Part shown: piece by piece, positions 56,801 to 64,000 of the stretch
Layout of the letters: each line of letters opens with the position of its first letter
Numbering within the stretch: the stretch's first letter is position 1
Assembly (NCBI GenBank): GCA_033030425.1
Contig: JAUFSD010000011.1
Location: forward strand, 1,302,001-1,366,000
Length of the DNA stretch: 64,000 bases
Direction: 5' to 3'
DNA from: Verpa conica
Lineage: Eukaryota; Ascomycota; Pezizomycetes; Pezizales; Morchellaceae
Program-made: the position numbers and the translations under genes
Notes under the pieces: model-generated
What the model saw: only the letters and a program-made list of their open reading frames with translations
What the model was told of the DNA's origin: nothing
Database searches by the model: none

Positions 56801-57667
56801 AAGGTCTTTTGCTTCTGGGGACTTGGCTGGTGGTTGAGTATCCTTTCTCATGTATTCATATTTGTCCGAGGCACAAAGTTCTAATGCATGATCGATTTCT
56901 CGGACGGTGAGGAGGCAGGGTTCGCCTTGTTTCGCAGATCGTTTAAACGCAGCTGCTCCTACTAGGCTTATATCCGCTGTCCTGAGGTGTTGGATGATTG
57001 CAGGCTTCTCAGGAAGGGCTTGAACAACGCTTGGTACGCTGAGGCACTCTTCTTGACAAGTTTTGGACGTGAAGTTGACTTGGTGTTCTTTCCACATAAT
57101 TTCTGGGTTATGTTTTTTGAACCAGGGGATTCCTAGGATTACTGGGTAGTGTCCTAGCTTGGTGACTTGGAGGGTTTCCGTTTCTTGGTGGTTTCCTATT
57201 TTTATAGGCAGTTTAACTTGGTGAGTGATGGTGCCGCTTTGGGAGGTTGATCCATCGATAAGGGTAAGTGGCTGGGCCATTTTCTTGGCTTGGACTGGGA
57301 ATTGCTTTTGATTGGCGAAACTGCGGTCAATGAAGTTTCCAGTTGCTCCGCTATCTAGCATGGCGAAGGTTTCAATGACTTGGTTTCCCAGGCTGATTTG
57401 TACCGGGAGGATGAGGTGGTCGTCTGGGGCGTGTTTTGGAGGAATGTCAGAAGAACAGGACAGTCCAGCTGTACTGAATGACGTATGATTTTCGGGGAGG
57501 TTTTGAAGTGGGGCGAAGCGTGATGGTTTGGCAACTCTAGGAGGTTCTTTTGCCAGGGGTAGGTTGCGCTTTACTCCTGGTCTTCCTCGTTTCCCGCTTC
57601 TTCGAGGTTCTGTGAGGAGGTACTGGCTAATCTTCTGGGTTTTGGTTTCCATGTTTTCTCTGGGCAT
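53819..57667 (-). CDS. pol: Pol polyprotein: protease, RT, RNase H, integrase, chromodomain
   Basis: 1282 codons without a stop from the first ATG. Protease active site DSGA (105-108); reverse transcriptase with YLDD (479-482); RNase H starting TDAS (627-630); integrase zinc region with H...H and CDTC (about 858-888) and catalytic D918, D978, E1014 (D,D-35-E spacing); chromodomain (about 1208-1262, EIDQVID, WKGYSKEHDQEWYP). All catalytic residues are present. Pol overlaps gag by 97 nt in the -1 phase relative to gag, so expression probably needs a -1 frameshift or internal start. It reverse-transcribes the element RNA and inserts the copy, with the chromodomain likely guiding target choice. 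Confidence 0.93.
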   Translation of the reverse strand: MPRENMETKTQKISQYLLTEPRRSGKRGRPGVKRNLPLAKEPPRVAKPSRFAPLQNLPENHTSFSTAGLSCSSDIPPKHAPDDHLILPVQISLGNQVIETFAMLDSGATGNFIDRSFANQKQFPVQAKKMAQPLTLIDGSTSQSGTITHQVKLPIKIGNHQETETLQVTKLGHYPVILGIPWFKKHNPEIMWKEHQVNFTSKTCQEECLSVPSVVQALPEKPAIIQHLRTADISLVGAAAFKRSAKQGEPCLLTVREIDHALELCASDKYEYMRKDTQPPAKSPEAKDLLPVEYHDFLDIFHEREPTDPPPRRRADHKINLMPGTTPPFKQLYSLSEAELKTLREYLETYLKRGWIRSSSSSAGAPILFVKKKDGSMRLCVDYRGLNAVTVKDRYPLPLINEALDRLKSAKVYTSLDIREGYHHIRIAEGDEWKTAFRTRYGLYEYTVMPFGLTNAPATFQAWINEILSEFLDVFCIVYLDDILIYSEDMKSHVNQVRQVMKKLRNAGINLKPSKCHFHQKEIEYLGFVVSPKGVFMDPKKIQAITEWPDLASVHDVQCFLGFANFYRRFINKYSNICKPLTQLLKKDVKFEFNTEARKAFDILKKAFTTAPILQHFDPSKEITVETDASDYVVAAVISQPNNEGTLHPIAYYSKKMNAAQINYEIHDKELLAIVSAFQEWRQYLEGSQHQIKVLSDHKNLEYFMTTKELNRRQARWAETLGSYNFVITYRPGNQGQKPDALTRRSGDLPQKGDLHLKQTLLKPDKFQLSATVTNIATDNTIKKEIQKQLQNDPLTRQVIQNLKNGVTRSKDVALGLCSMQDNLLTYDGLIWIPDNTPLRLQIMKQIHDNPAAGHPGREKTLELITRDYYFPGIRKFVTKYVDHCDTCARIKPVRHAPFGLLKPLQPPDRPWRSLSMDFITGLPTSQGHDALWVVVDRLTKMAHFVPCQASLTAQQFAKLFMTHVFKHHGLPDDITSDRDSLFTANFWKELTKELEIKSNLSTAFHPQTDGQTERVNAILEQYLRAYVNYQQDNWAELLNTAEFCYNNTASSTTKVSPFFANYGYNPKHLLNLQAPVTRAPEIESYTKQLQTLHESLRDEIRFSQESQAEQSNKYRSPDPILKPGDKVWLLRRNINTTRPSSKLDFKRLGPFSVLERIGTRAYKLDLPPSMKIHPTFHISLLEPTASSEPIPGHIQPPPPPVIVNSHEEFEIDQVIDSKLLRNKLYYRAQWKGYSKEHDQEWYPASNFENSQSLIHEFHHRYPHKPSPTNQNVSIRRTRSRR

Positions 57668-58548
57668 CTATCTGCCATGTGGTTGGGTTTTCCACAGTAC
57701 ATACAGAGGTTGTTTTCGAACCGTCTCTTTTTTTCTTTATCGGTAAGTGGGAGGAATTTCTTTTTTCTAGAGGCGTCCAGGTCCATGGGATCTCCTGGAG
57801 GTAATTCGGTGGTAGTGGTTGGAGTTGGACTTGGATTGGGTGCAAATGTCCCATTGGTATGCCTGGGAACGTAGGGCTGGGTATAGACTTTCGTGGTAGG
57901 CGCTTTGGGTGCGTGGTTGTCCCACTTGGTGGTGCGGACTTTGCTGGCTATTATTTCGTTGTCTAGGTTGATGCATAGTAGTGCGAATTCTCGTAGCGTT
58001 GCGGGTTTATTGATGATAGCGGTTAGCTTGGCCCTTATGTTCCGGGCTAGTCCGTCATAGAACTCGTCTTTCAAGGCTTCCTCGTTCCATCCTAGTAAAT
58101 CCATGTCGGTTTGAAATTTAGTCCAATATTCGTTTACCGTTCCGGTCTGGCATAGGTTTCTGATTCGCTGTTTGGCAGCCTCTTTTGTGTCTGCTTCGCC
58201 AAAAGCTTTTTTGAGGGCATCCTTAAATGTTTCCCAAGTGGTATATGTTTTGTTTTCGAGGACTGAGAACATCCAGGATCCTGCTTGGTCCTTCATTTTA
58301 TTGCTGGCGTATATGAGTTTTTGCATATCTGTGGCGTCTGTGTATTCTGTAAACTTGTTTTCACACTGTCGTAGCCATGTGCGGATTTTCGTGGGTTCAC
58401 CTTTGAATTCATCGGCGTCTGGTATTTTCATTGTTCGTGGCTTGCTGTTTTTTGTTGCTGCCACTTGTTCAAGTAGCTGGACTAGAGCGTCGTTGCTCAT
58501 CTGGACTGTGTTGCTACCGCCCGCGGTAGTTTCTGCTGATGAAGACAT
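57571..58548 (-). CDS. gag: Gag of the chromovirus, 325 aa
   Basis: Contains the retrotransposon Gag core (about 45-200; IRTWLRQCENKF, YWTKFQTDMDLL), a Pro/Thr linker, and one CCHC zinc knuckle (C282-x2-C285-x4-H290-x4-C295). The end overlaps pol. It forms the particle and packages element RNA. The start MSSSAETTAG is about 186 nt downstream of the 5' LTR. Frame fully open. Confidence 0.9.
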   Translation of the reverse strand: MSSSAETTAGGSNTVQMSNDALVQLLEQVAATKNSKPRTMKIPDADEFKGEPTKIRTWLRQCENKFTEYTDATDMQKLIYASNKMKDQAGSWMFSVLENKTYTTWETFKDALKKAFGEADTKEAAKQRIRNLCQTGTVNEYWTKFQTDMDLLGWNEEALKDEFYDGLARNIRAKLTAIINKPATLREFALLCINLDNEIIASKVRTTKWDNHAPKAPTTKVYTQPYVPRHTNGTFAPNPSPTPTTTTELPPGDPMDLDASRKKKFLPLTDKEKKRRFENNLCMYCGKPNHMADRCPEKTWKPKPRRLASTSSQNLEEAGNEEDQE

Positions 58549-58723
58549 TCTGTTGTCGGATTGGAACGGGGTTTCTGGGGTTATTGGTCTGGATTGGGGG
58601 TCTGGGGTAATGGGGCTGGTTGCCCTATCTGGTACTTCCTGTAATAAGGGTCCGAAAAGGGTATCTAGATTAAATGATACGTTTTGATCCAGATTGAAGA
58701 TTATCGGGTGCTGCGTAGGGTAG

Positions 58724-58732
58724 ACGCAACAA
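58724..58732 (-). promoter_or_regulatory. Candidate self-priming primer-binding site
   Basis: Two bases inside the 5' LTR, the minus strand reads TTGTTGCGT. This is the exact complement of ACGCAACAA in the LTR itself (58844-58852, minus strand). A tRNA-type site beginning TGG is not present next to the LTR. This fits Tf1/sushi-type self-priming, in which the RNA 5' end folds onto the site. Confidence 0.5.
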
Positions 58733-58734
58733 AG

Positions 58735-59094
58735 TGTAAAAACCGATCACCTATTGGGGAACAGCAGGCGATAATCACAAGGCAAGGCTAGTATCGAGAG
58801 ACTAGGAAACTCAAGGTCAAGGTAGGTATGGTAACAATATAAGTTGTTGCGTGAAGAACTAACTAACTAACAGAGATGCGTCCCTTTTATACCCTTTCTG
58901 GAGGGACGCTGAGATCAACAATGAGACAATATGAAACTGAAGGAGCGACCTCCTTCTACATGAAACTACAGACGTCTCGTCCTGCAAGGCGTACTTCTTA
59001 CATGACCAATGATAACAGGAATCCTACGAGATATGAAACGATACATGAAACAAGGAGATAAACAAGGCAGACTAGGAAATGGGTGTTCATGACA
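58735..59094 (-). repeat. 5' LTR of the chromovirus
   Basis: 360 bp, almost the same as 52288-52646, with TG...CA ends. If transcription starts near 58852, U3 is about 240 nt. Confidence 0.9.
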
Positions 59095-59572
59095 TTCTAT
59101 CTCCTTCAAAAGAAGTTAAATAATGCTTTAATAGCGCTGCCTTAAATAATATAATATCTCCAAGCTTAAAGTTAATTTTTACTCGGAGGTCCGGAAATAC
59201 CAAATATCCACCCCCCTCTGCCCAATGGCCAGAACAAGTCATAGTAGTATATCCATCTTTTCTATCTTTAATATCTCTATGAGACCTAACTCTTAAATTC
59301 TTTAGTACTGCTAGTCCATGGAAACAAAAGCGGCGGCTTGTAGCGAAAAGGTCTATTTTTTCATTTAATTAGCAAAAAAGTCTACCCAGGAACGGCAAGA
59401 CTAATATTAAAATTAAAAAAATGCGAAAAATACCCGAATTGATCTATTTTTAGCGCCAGGAAGGTTGGGGTTAAATAGAGAGTATAGAAGAAGTATTAGG
59501 GTCTTAAAAATATGCAGAAATGGCAGAAATGATGGAAATAGCTATTTCTAGCGCTGGAGGTAGCAGCAGTTT
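59095..59572. other. AT-rich spacer after the retrotransposon
   Basis: Begins with the right target duplication TTCTA. No gene is seen; A-rich decayed DNA. Confidence 0.4.
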
Positions 59573-61743
59573 TTAAGCGAAAAAATTATACTTACTCCAT
59601 GCTGTGTTTTTGGCTGTTCTTCTCACTCTGGAAAGCGAAGACCAGTATTCATTAGAGTCTATGACTGAAAATAAAATCCCTATAATTTGTAGAATAGGTG
59701 CAATTGACTGAAAGAAAGTAACAACAGTATTAAGCCTATATATTTAATTTAGAACAAAGTCTCGGCATTAAGAGGAACGCTGGCACTTACTTATAGCCTG
59801 CATTCATGGACTGCCTAGAAATAACCTGATTTTGCGTTTTAGCTTGTCCTTGAGCATACCACCAGGCAAAATTGTATACTCCACATTACTCAAGCTCTCT
59901 TTTAGCTGTACTACATCAGCAAAAACAAAGATTCCGCCCCGCTCTCCTGGAGAGCGGGGCGAGCGGGGCGACGATTTCGCAAACCTACCCTCCCACAGGT
60001 GCTTTATGCTGCACGTCATCTCCGGGAGATCTCAGGGCGGACGCTAGCAGTCCGGGAGATGCCGGGAGAGCCTCAATAAGAGTAGAACAAAAAGTTGCGT
60101 CTAGAAGAGTCTCAATTTTCTATTCTCTATTCTCTATGTTCTATCTAATCTATATACAAGAATATACCTGCTTTGCTGCCTCCCCGCTGCCCCCCCCCGC
60201 TTGCCCTCCCCCCCGCTTGCCCCCCCCCCGCTGCCCCCCCCCGCTTGCCCTCCCCCCCGCTTGCCCCACCGCCTGCCTGCCTGCCGCTGCTGCGCTGGGA
60301 GGCAGCTCGACGTCCAGTCGACGCGTCGGACCAAGGGTGTTCGTACCTGAACGGGTAGGTTGTTCGCTTGGTGGCCCGGGGGCTGCTGAAGGCTGCTGGG
60401 GGTCCTGCTGGGGGTCCTGCTGCAGCTGTCGCGCTGGGGGTTCTCTGGGGTCACGTTGACGCGTCGGACACGGGAGGTTCGTCTCGCCCCGGGTTCATTG
60501 TTTGCTCTATAGGAGAGAGCCTGCAGCTGTTGCTGGAGGGGGTCTGCCTGGGGGTCTGCCTGGGGGTCTGCTCGAGGGTCTGCTCGAGGTCCATAGACGC
60601 GTAGGACATGGAGGGTTTGTACCGTGACGGGTAGGTTGTTCGCTTTATAGGAGAGAACCTGCCTATCCCCCACCCCCCCGCCTGCCTGCTTGCCTGCTTG
60701 CCTGCTTGCCTGCTTGCCTGCTTGCCTGCTTGCTGCCTGCTGCCGCTGTCGCTGTCGCGCTGAGAGGCAGCTCGAGGTCCAGTCGACGCGTCGGACCAAG
60801 AGTGTTCGTACCTGAACGGGTAGGTTGTTCGCTTGGTGGCCCGGGGGCTGCTGAAGGCTGCTGGAGGCTTGCTGGGGGTCCTGCTGCAGCTGTCGCGCTG
60901 GGGTTCTGGGGTCACATTGACGCGTCAGACATGAGGTGTTCGTACCGGTACGGCCGCTGGGGGGGGGGGGCTACTGCTGGCGGTGCTATAAGGCGCTGTT
61001 CTCAATAGTTAGCATAGGTTCATAGAGTGGTAGTGAGTGGGTGGGGGGTGCTGGGGGAGAGGGGTTGCAGGCGCGTTAATGTGGTACGGCCGGGTAACAC
61101 CAGCACCTCTCCAGGAGACTGGGGGCGACGGTCTCTCGCCCGGGTGCTAAGGGGTCGGCAGCGCTCTCCAGGAGAGCGGGGCGAACTTTCTCCGCCTGGG
61201 AGACGAAAATCTCCCGGAGAGTTTTTTTTTTTTTGCTGATGTATGGCGCTTGTCTGTAGGTAGTGGAGGGGGTGGAGGATATGATAAATTAAGCTTATGA
61301 AGTGAAAGCTCTAAATCATCCAAAAACCGCTGCCCATGCAGAGTACCAAAAGGCTCTAAAAGCCCCTGTTTCCAATAAATAACCAAATTCTCCAAATTCT
61401 GAAAAGGACTAGAAAGGCTAGAGGCACTGGAGGGGCTAGAGCGAATGCAAGTATTGGTAGTAATTAAAGTGAAATTTTTGGCTAGAGTAGCTGCCTCTTT
61501 ATCTGTCCTATGAGGAAGGCGGATTTTCGATTTTTGTAGAAGCTGGAAGTAAGTAAAAGAGCTGATAAGCTCTTGGAACCGGGAATGATAGGTTTTAGAA
61601 GTATGAAATACAGTTCTATGCTGCTCAGGGGCTTCAAAGGAGGTTTGTGACTGCTGAAGAACATAGTTTTCCACGAATTTTGCAGTCATACTATTTTCAT
61701 ACTGTTCAGAAGTAAGGGAAGCCATAAGAAAAGGTAATAGCAA
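59573..61743 (-). pseudogene. Broken orphan gene interrupted by a GC-rich repeat island
   Basis: The 5' part lies at about 61243-61743 (likely start MASLTSEQYE at 61725). It is helical and charged, and its end (YPPPPPLPT) looks like an intron pyrimidine tract with acceptor CTACAG. Across the island the minus strand resumes with VQLKESLSNVEYTILPGGM (about 59805-59911), then a TGA, and a further exon-like piece after TTTCAG (59573-59664; DSNEYWSSLSRVRRTAKN). If the island and one TA are removed, the acceptor exon continues in frame into VQLKES, but no donor in matching phase is obvious. I do not recognise the family. It could be a host gene or an old transposon gene. Confidence 0.4.
59914..61241. 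mobile_element. GC-rich tandem-repeat island with inverted ends, 1.33 kb, TA-flanked
   Basis: Ends are CATCAGCAAAAA (59914) and TTTTTGCTGATG (ending 61241) with TA on both sides (59912-59913 and 61242-61243). Just inside the left end is the palindrome CCGCTCTCCTGGAGAGCGG, and a similar GCTCTCCAGGAGAGC lies at about 61160. The interior holds about five units with GACGCGTCGGAC and GTTCGTACC-type motifs (near 60318, 60458, 60596, 60785 and 60919), separated by C/G-rich simple repeats ((TGCCTGCT)n, (GGGGGTCTGCCT)n, poly-C runs). All frames are open because GC-rich repeats lack stops; I call no protein. The composition contrasts sharply with the AT-rich surroundings. Confidence 0.55.
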
Positions 61744-64000
61744 GAGAAGGTAATAGCAAGAGGTGAATTCACTGCAGATGCTATTTCCAGACGGATTCCT
61801 AGGAGAGGCAAATTTGCGGCACTCTTTGGAAGCGTAGGGGGAGAAAGAGAAAGGGGGAAAGGGGTTAAAAAAAAGCGGAAATATAAGTCATGTTACACAG
61901 TAGGGTAACTCACTACCGCCTGCCTGCTCCCTTTTTTTTTTACAATTCCATTTTTTTTTTTTTAATTTCACTTTCATTTTTTACTTTTCTAATTTTAATT
62001 TTACATTTGCCATGGTTAAATTCCGTTGATGTGACGGTTATAGTGATACAGGCCTCCGTAGACCGGGGTTGGCATCACACTGATCGGCCTTACCCGACCC
62101 GCCGGGTACAAGCAACGAAGTCTGCACCTAGAAAAAGATACTGGCAGTGAACGCTTAGTAAATAAGATTTCTACATAGTTTTGATTTTGTGTGGTATTTG
62201 GTCGCTTGCTAAAGGTCTTTCTGTGGCTATAGTGATTTAAGGAGGATCGCGTTGCCTCGTACATACAAAACCTGACGGACTTTATTTTTCGACAGTGGTA
62301 GTGCCAACTGGTATATGTATACCAAGGAGCACCGCACACGAAAGCCCTTCACTTACTCGGGGCGCCTATTACTCGGGACGACGCTCGCCAGAGCGATCTT
62401 TAACTAGTAGGGCTGCCGCATGGCCTCCGAAAAGCAGTGAGTAGTGACTCTTATGCACCATGAGCTTTCGTTTCATTCAGGTATGCAGGCTATCCAGAAG
62501 AGGAAACGTAAGCACCTAATTTTATTCGTAGAGTTACTTCTAGCCAGCTCATCAAGAGCGGCCTACAGGGCCAATCCACAATTGTATATACGTATTCTAA
62601 ATGTTCCACATAACTTTTATTTCAGCATTTTCCCCATATTCCACGCATTCCACTCTGCATGCTCCATATACTATATATTTCCTTTAGAACCCTAGTAATC
62701 CTATGGAGCTTGCCTATCCGGCCTAAATAGCGAAAATATCCCGCCCAACCGGATCCAGCAAATCTCATTACTAGTAGCCGGCACTCGTAAAGTGCTGGTC
62801 TGTTTTGAACGGGCTGCATTTTGATGCTATGGTGTTATCAACTTTTATCAGTAGAGTACAACTAGAACTCCTATAGATAGGGTAGAAGATCAATTTCGAG
62901 TACAAAAGTAGCTCGGTTGAGGGTTTTTTAATAGATGGGCACTCGTGTCAATTTACCGAAGTGTGTCCTTCCCCTAATCTTTAGAGGAGTGCAAATCTAG
63001 GTATTCGGAATCGGGCGCGTGTGTTGAGTTATCTTGGGTCTATTTGATGGCGAGGCTGGTCATCTGTCCTGTCGTGGCTGGCTGAGAATGAAACGCCAAT
63101 ACACACTGTATTTAAATTCCCTATTCTGTACTAGTTGCATAACAGGACCACCCTACGTTTTGTTTTTTCTAGCTCCCACTCCTAGCTCTTGCTCCTACAA
63201 GTATTGAGTGATTCCCCACCGATATGTTTTGTGCACTGTACACATACAAACGGTCTTACCTTTCCATCGCCTTCGGCAGCTTGTTCTTTCCTACAAGCAA
63301 TCTCGCTTCTTTCATCAGGGCTTGATAGTCTGCTCTATTTTCCCACACCTACAAGTAGACGATCTCATTTCAACAGGGATACACTGAAATTGTTTTGGCA
63401 ATCTACGGGTATTATTTCGCCTCATATCATTCTTGGGGGGCTCTGGCAATCTATTCTCTCCTATTGTTTCTATAGTTTGACCATATATACTATCGCGATG
63501 ATTACTAATTTATAGCTAAGTGGCCTAGCCACAGTAGTAGCCACAAGTCGCGTAGCGCACACAGCCATAGCTGCTTAGTAGCCCCGCTTTTCTAACCTAG
63601 ATTGCTATTAAACATCGCAAGTGTTTCTAGTATTCTTATTTGTTATACTTACGACCTACCATATGTCTTTCTTACATTCCACCAATCATCCCTAAATTAT
63701 GACCCCACACAGACTGAGCTAGGCGGGGTAATTATTTTATATTGACCAGGGCTAATAATTAATCCCATAGGACAGACCCCCCGTATACGGCTGAGCCAAG
63801 TGCCTCGAGCATCATTGGGCTATTTTGCGCAATGAACAGCGTAAAACCCTCTGCGGACCCATATGCCGACCCAAACGTAAACGACCATCTGGCGATGCCA
63901 AATGCTTTACAGTCTCTGACAAGAAAGATCGAGATATCGGGGCCAGTGAGCAGGGGCCTTACAGTCAGTACAATTACTAGAGGCTTTGCCGCAAGACCGA
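61744..64000. other. Gene-free end of the window
   Basis: Two poly-T tracts (about 61930-61960) lie near the start. Frames at 62016-62339 and 63189-63515 have no motif or splice support. I see no gene. Confidence 0.4.

Larger units (their letters stand above)
52288..59094 (-). mobile_element. Full-length Ty3/gypsy chromovirus
   Basis: An element of 6807 bp bounded by two LTRs with TG...CA ends and a 5-bp target duplication TTCTA (52283-52287 and 59095-59099). It is transcribed on the minus strand, so the right LTR is the 5' one. Gene order: gag, pol (protease, RT, RNase H, integrase, chromodomain), third ORF. All three frames are open, and the LTRs differ at about 15 of 360 positions by eye, so it is a fairly recent insertion that may still be competent. 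The chromodomain on the integrase places it among the chromoviruses, which often target heterochromatin. Confidence 0.93.

Noticed and set aside
54228..57746. Plus-strand frames across the chromovirus
   Set aside because: Shadows of the minus-strand pol and gag.
60134..60915. Two long minus-strand frames rich in Gln/Ala/Arg repeats
   Set aside because: Several frames are open at once because the GC-rich tandem repeat lacks stop codons; no evidence of coding.
1..64000. CRISPR arrays, operons, ribosome-binding sites
   Set aside because: The spliced genes and fungal families show a eukaryotic nuclear genome; no CRISPR-like spaced repeats were seen.

Overview
The window looks like a gene-poor, AT-rich and transposon-rich stretch of a filamentous ascomycete genome. 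Three things point there: many short introns (about 49-70 nt) with GT...AG ends and CTAAC-like branch sites; fungal-specific families (AA9 lytic polysaccharide monooxygenase, NACHT-ankyrin NLR-like protein, fungal IRG-like GTPases, a chromodomain Ty3/gypsy element); and decayed repeats whose stops look like C-to-T (RIP-like) mutations. NLR-like and IRG-like families together with heavy transposon load would fit Pezizomycetes or Leotiomycetes, but the species cannot be fixed from sequence alone.

Layout. 0-2.6 kb: an orphan gene on the minus strand and a broken tandem copy with a matching promoter. 6.2 kb: a tiny membrane protein. 8.4-10.2 kb: nested and clustered small inverted-repeat elements. 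10.7-13.8 kb: a six-exon NLR-like gene (alpha/beta-hydrolase, NACHT, ankyrin). 15.7-16.7 kb: an intact secreted AA9 LPMO. 20.7-22.5 kb: an intact MFS drug:H+ antiporter. 24.9-26.6 kb: two coiled-coil orphans. 29.8-32.1 kb: a paralogue of the NLR-like gene with all five introns conserved in place and phase, but with no NACHT domain, so that its last exon is ankyrin repeats only. 33.7-38.2 kb: two tandem IRG-like GTPases, each with an 18-nt first exon that supplies an N-myristoylation signal. 41-42.5 kb: small single-pass membrane proteins. 43.6-44.6 kb: a J-domain protein with a coding minisatellite. 46.6-47.0 kb: a secreted 12-cysteine protein. 47.9-51.8 kb: a decayed integrase-type transposon gene with a divergent partner gene that is split by a 562-bp MITE. 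52.3-59.1 kb: a full-length chromovirus with a 5-bp target duplication, intact gag and pol, and a third ORF. 59.6-61.7 kb: a broken gene containing a 1.3-kb GC-rich tandem-repeat island. The rest is AT-rich DNA in which I see no gene.

Theme. The hydrolase/ankyrin protein and the two GTPases lie next to each other on one strand, and the NACHT-containing relative lies 16 kb upstream. In other fungi NLR-like proteins act in non-self recognition and regulated cell death; in vertebrates IRG GTPases act in cell-autonomous immunity. The 29.7-38.2 kb block is therefore the best candidate for an undescribed fungal recognition/response locus. That functional reading is inference; the gene structures are read directly from the sequence.
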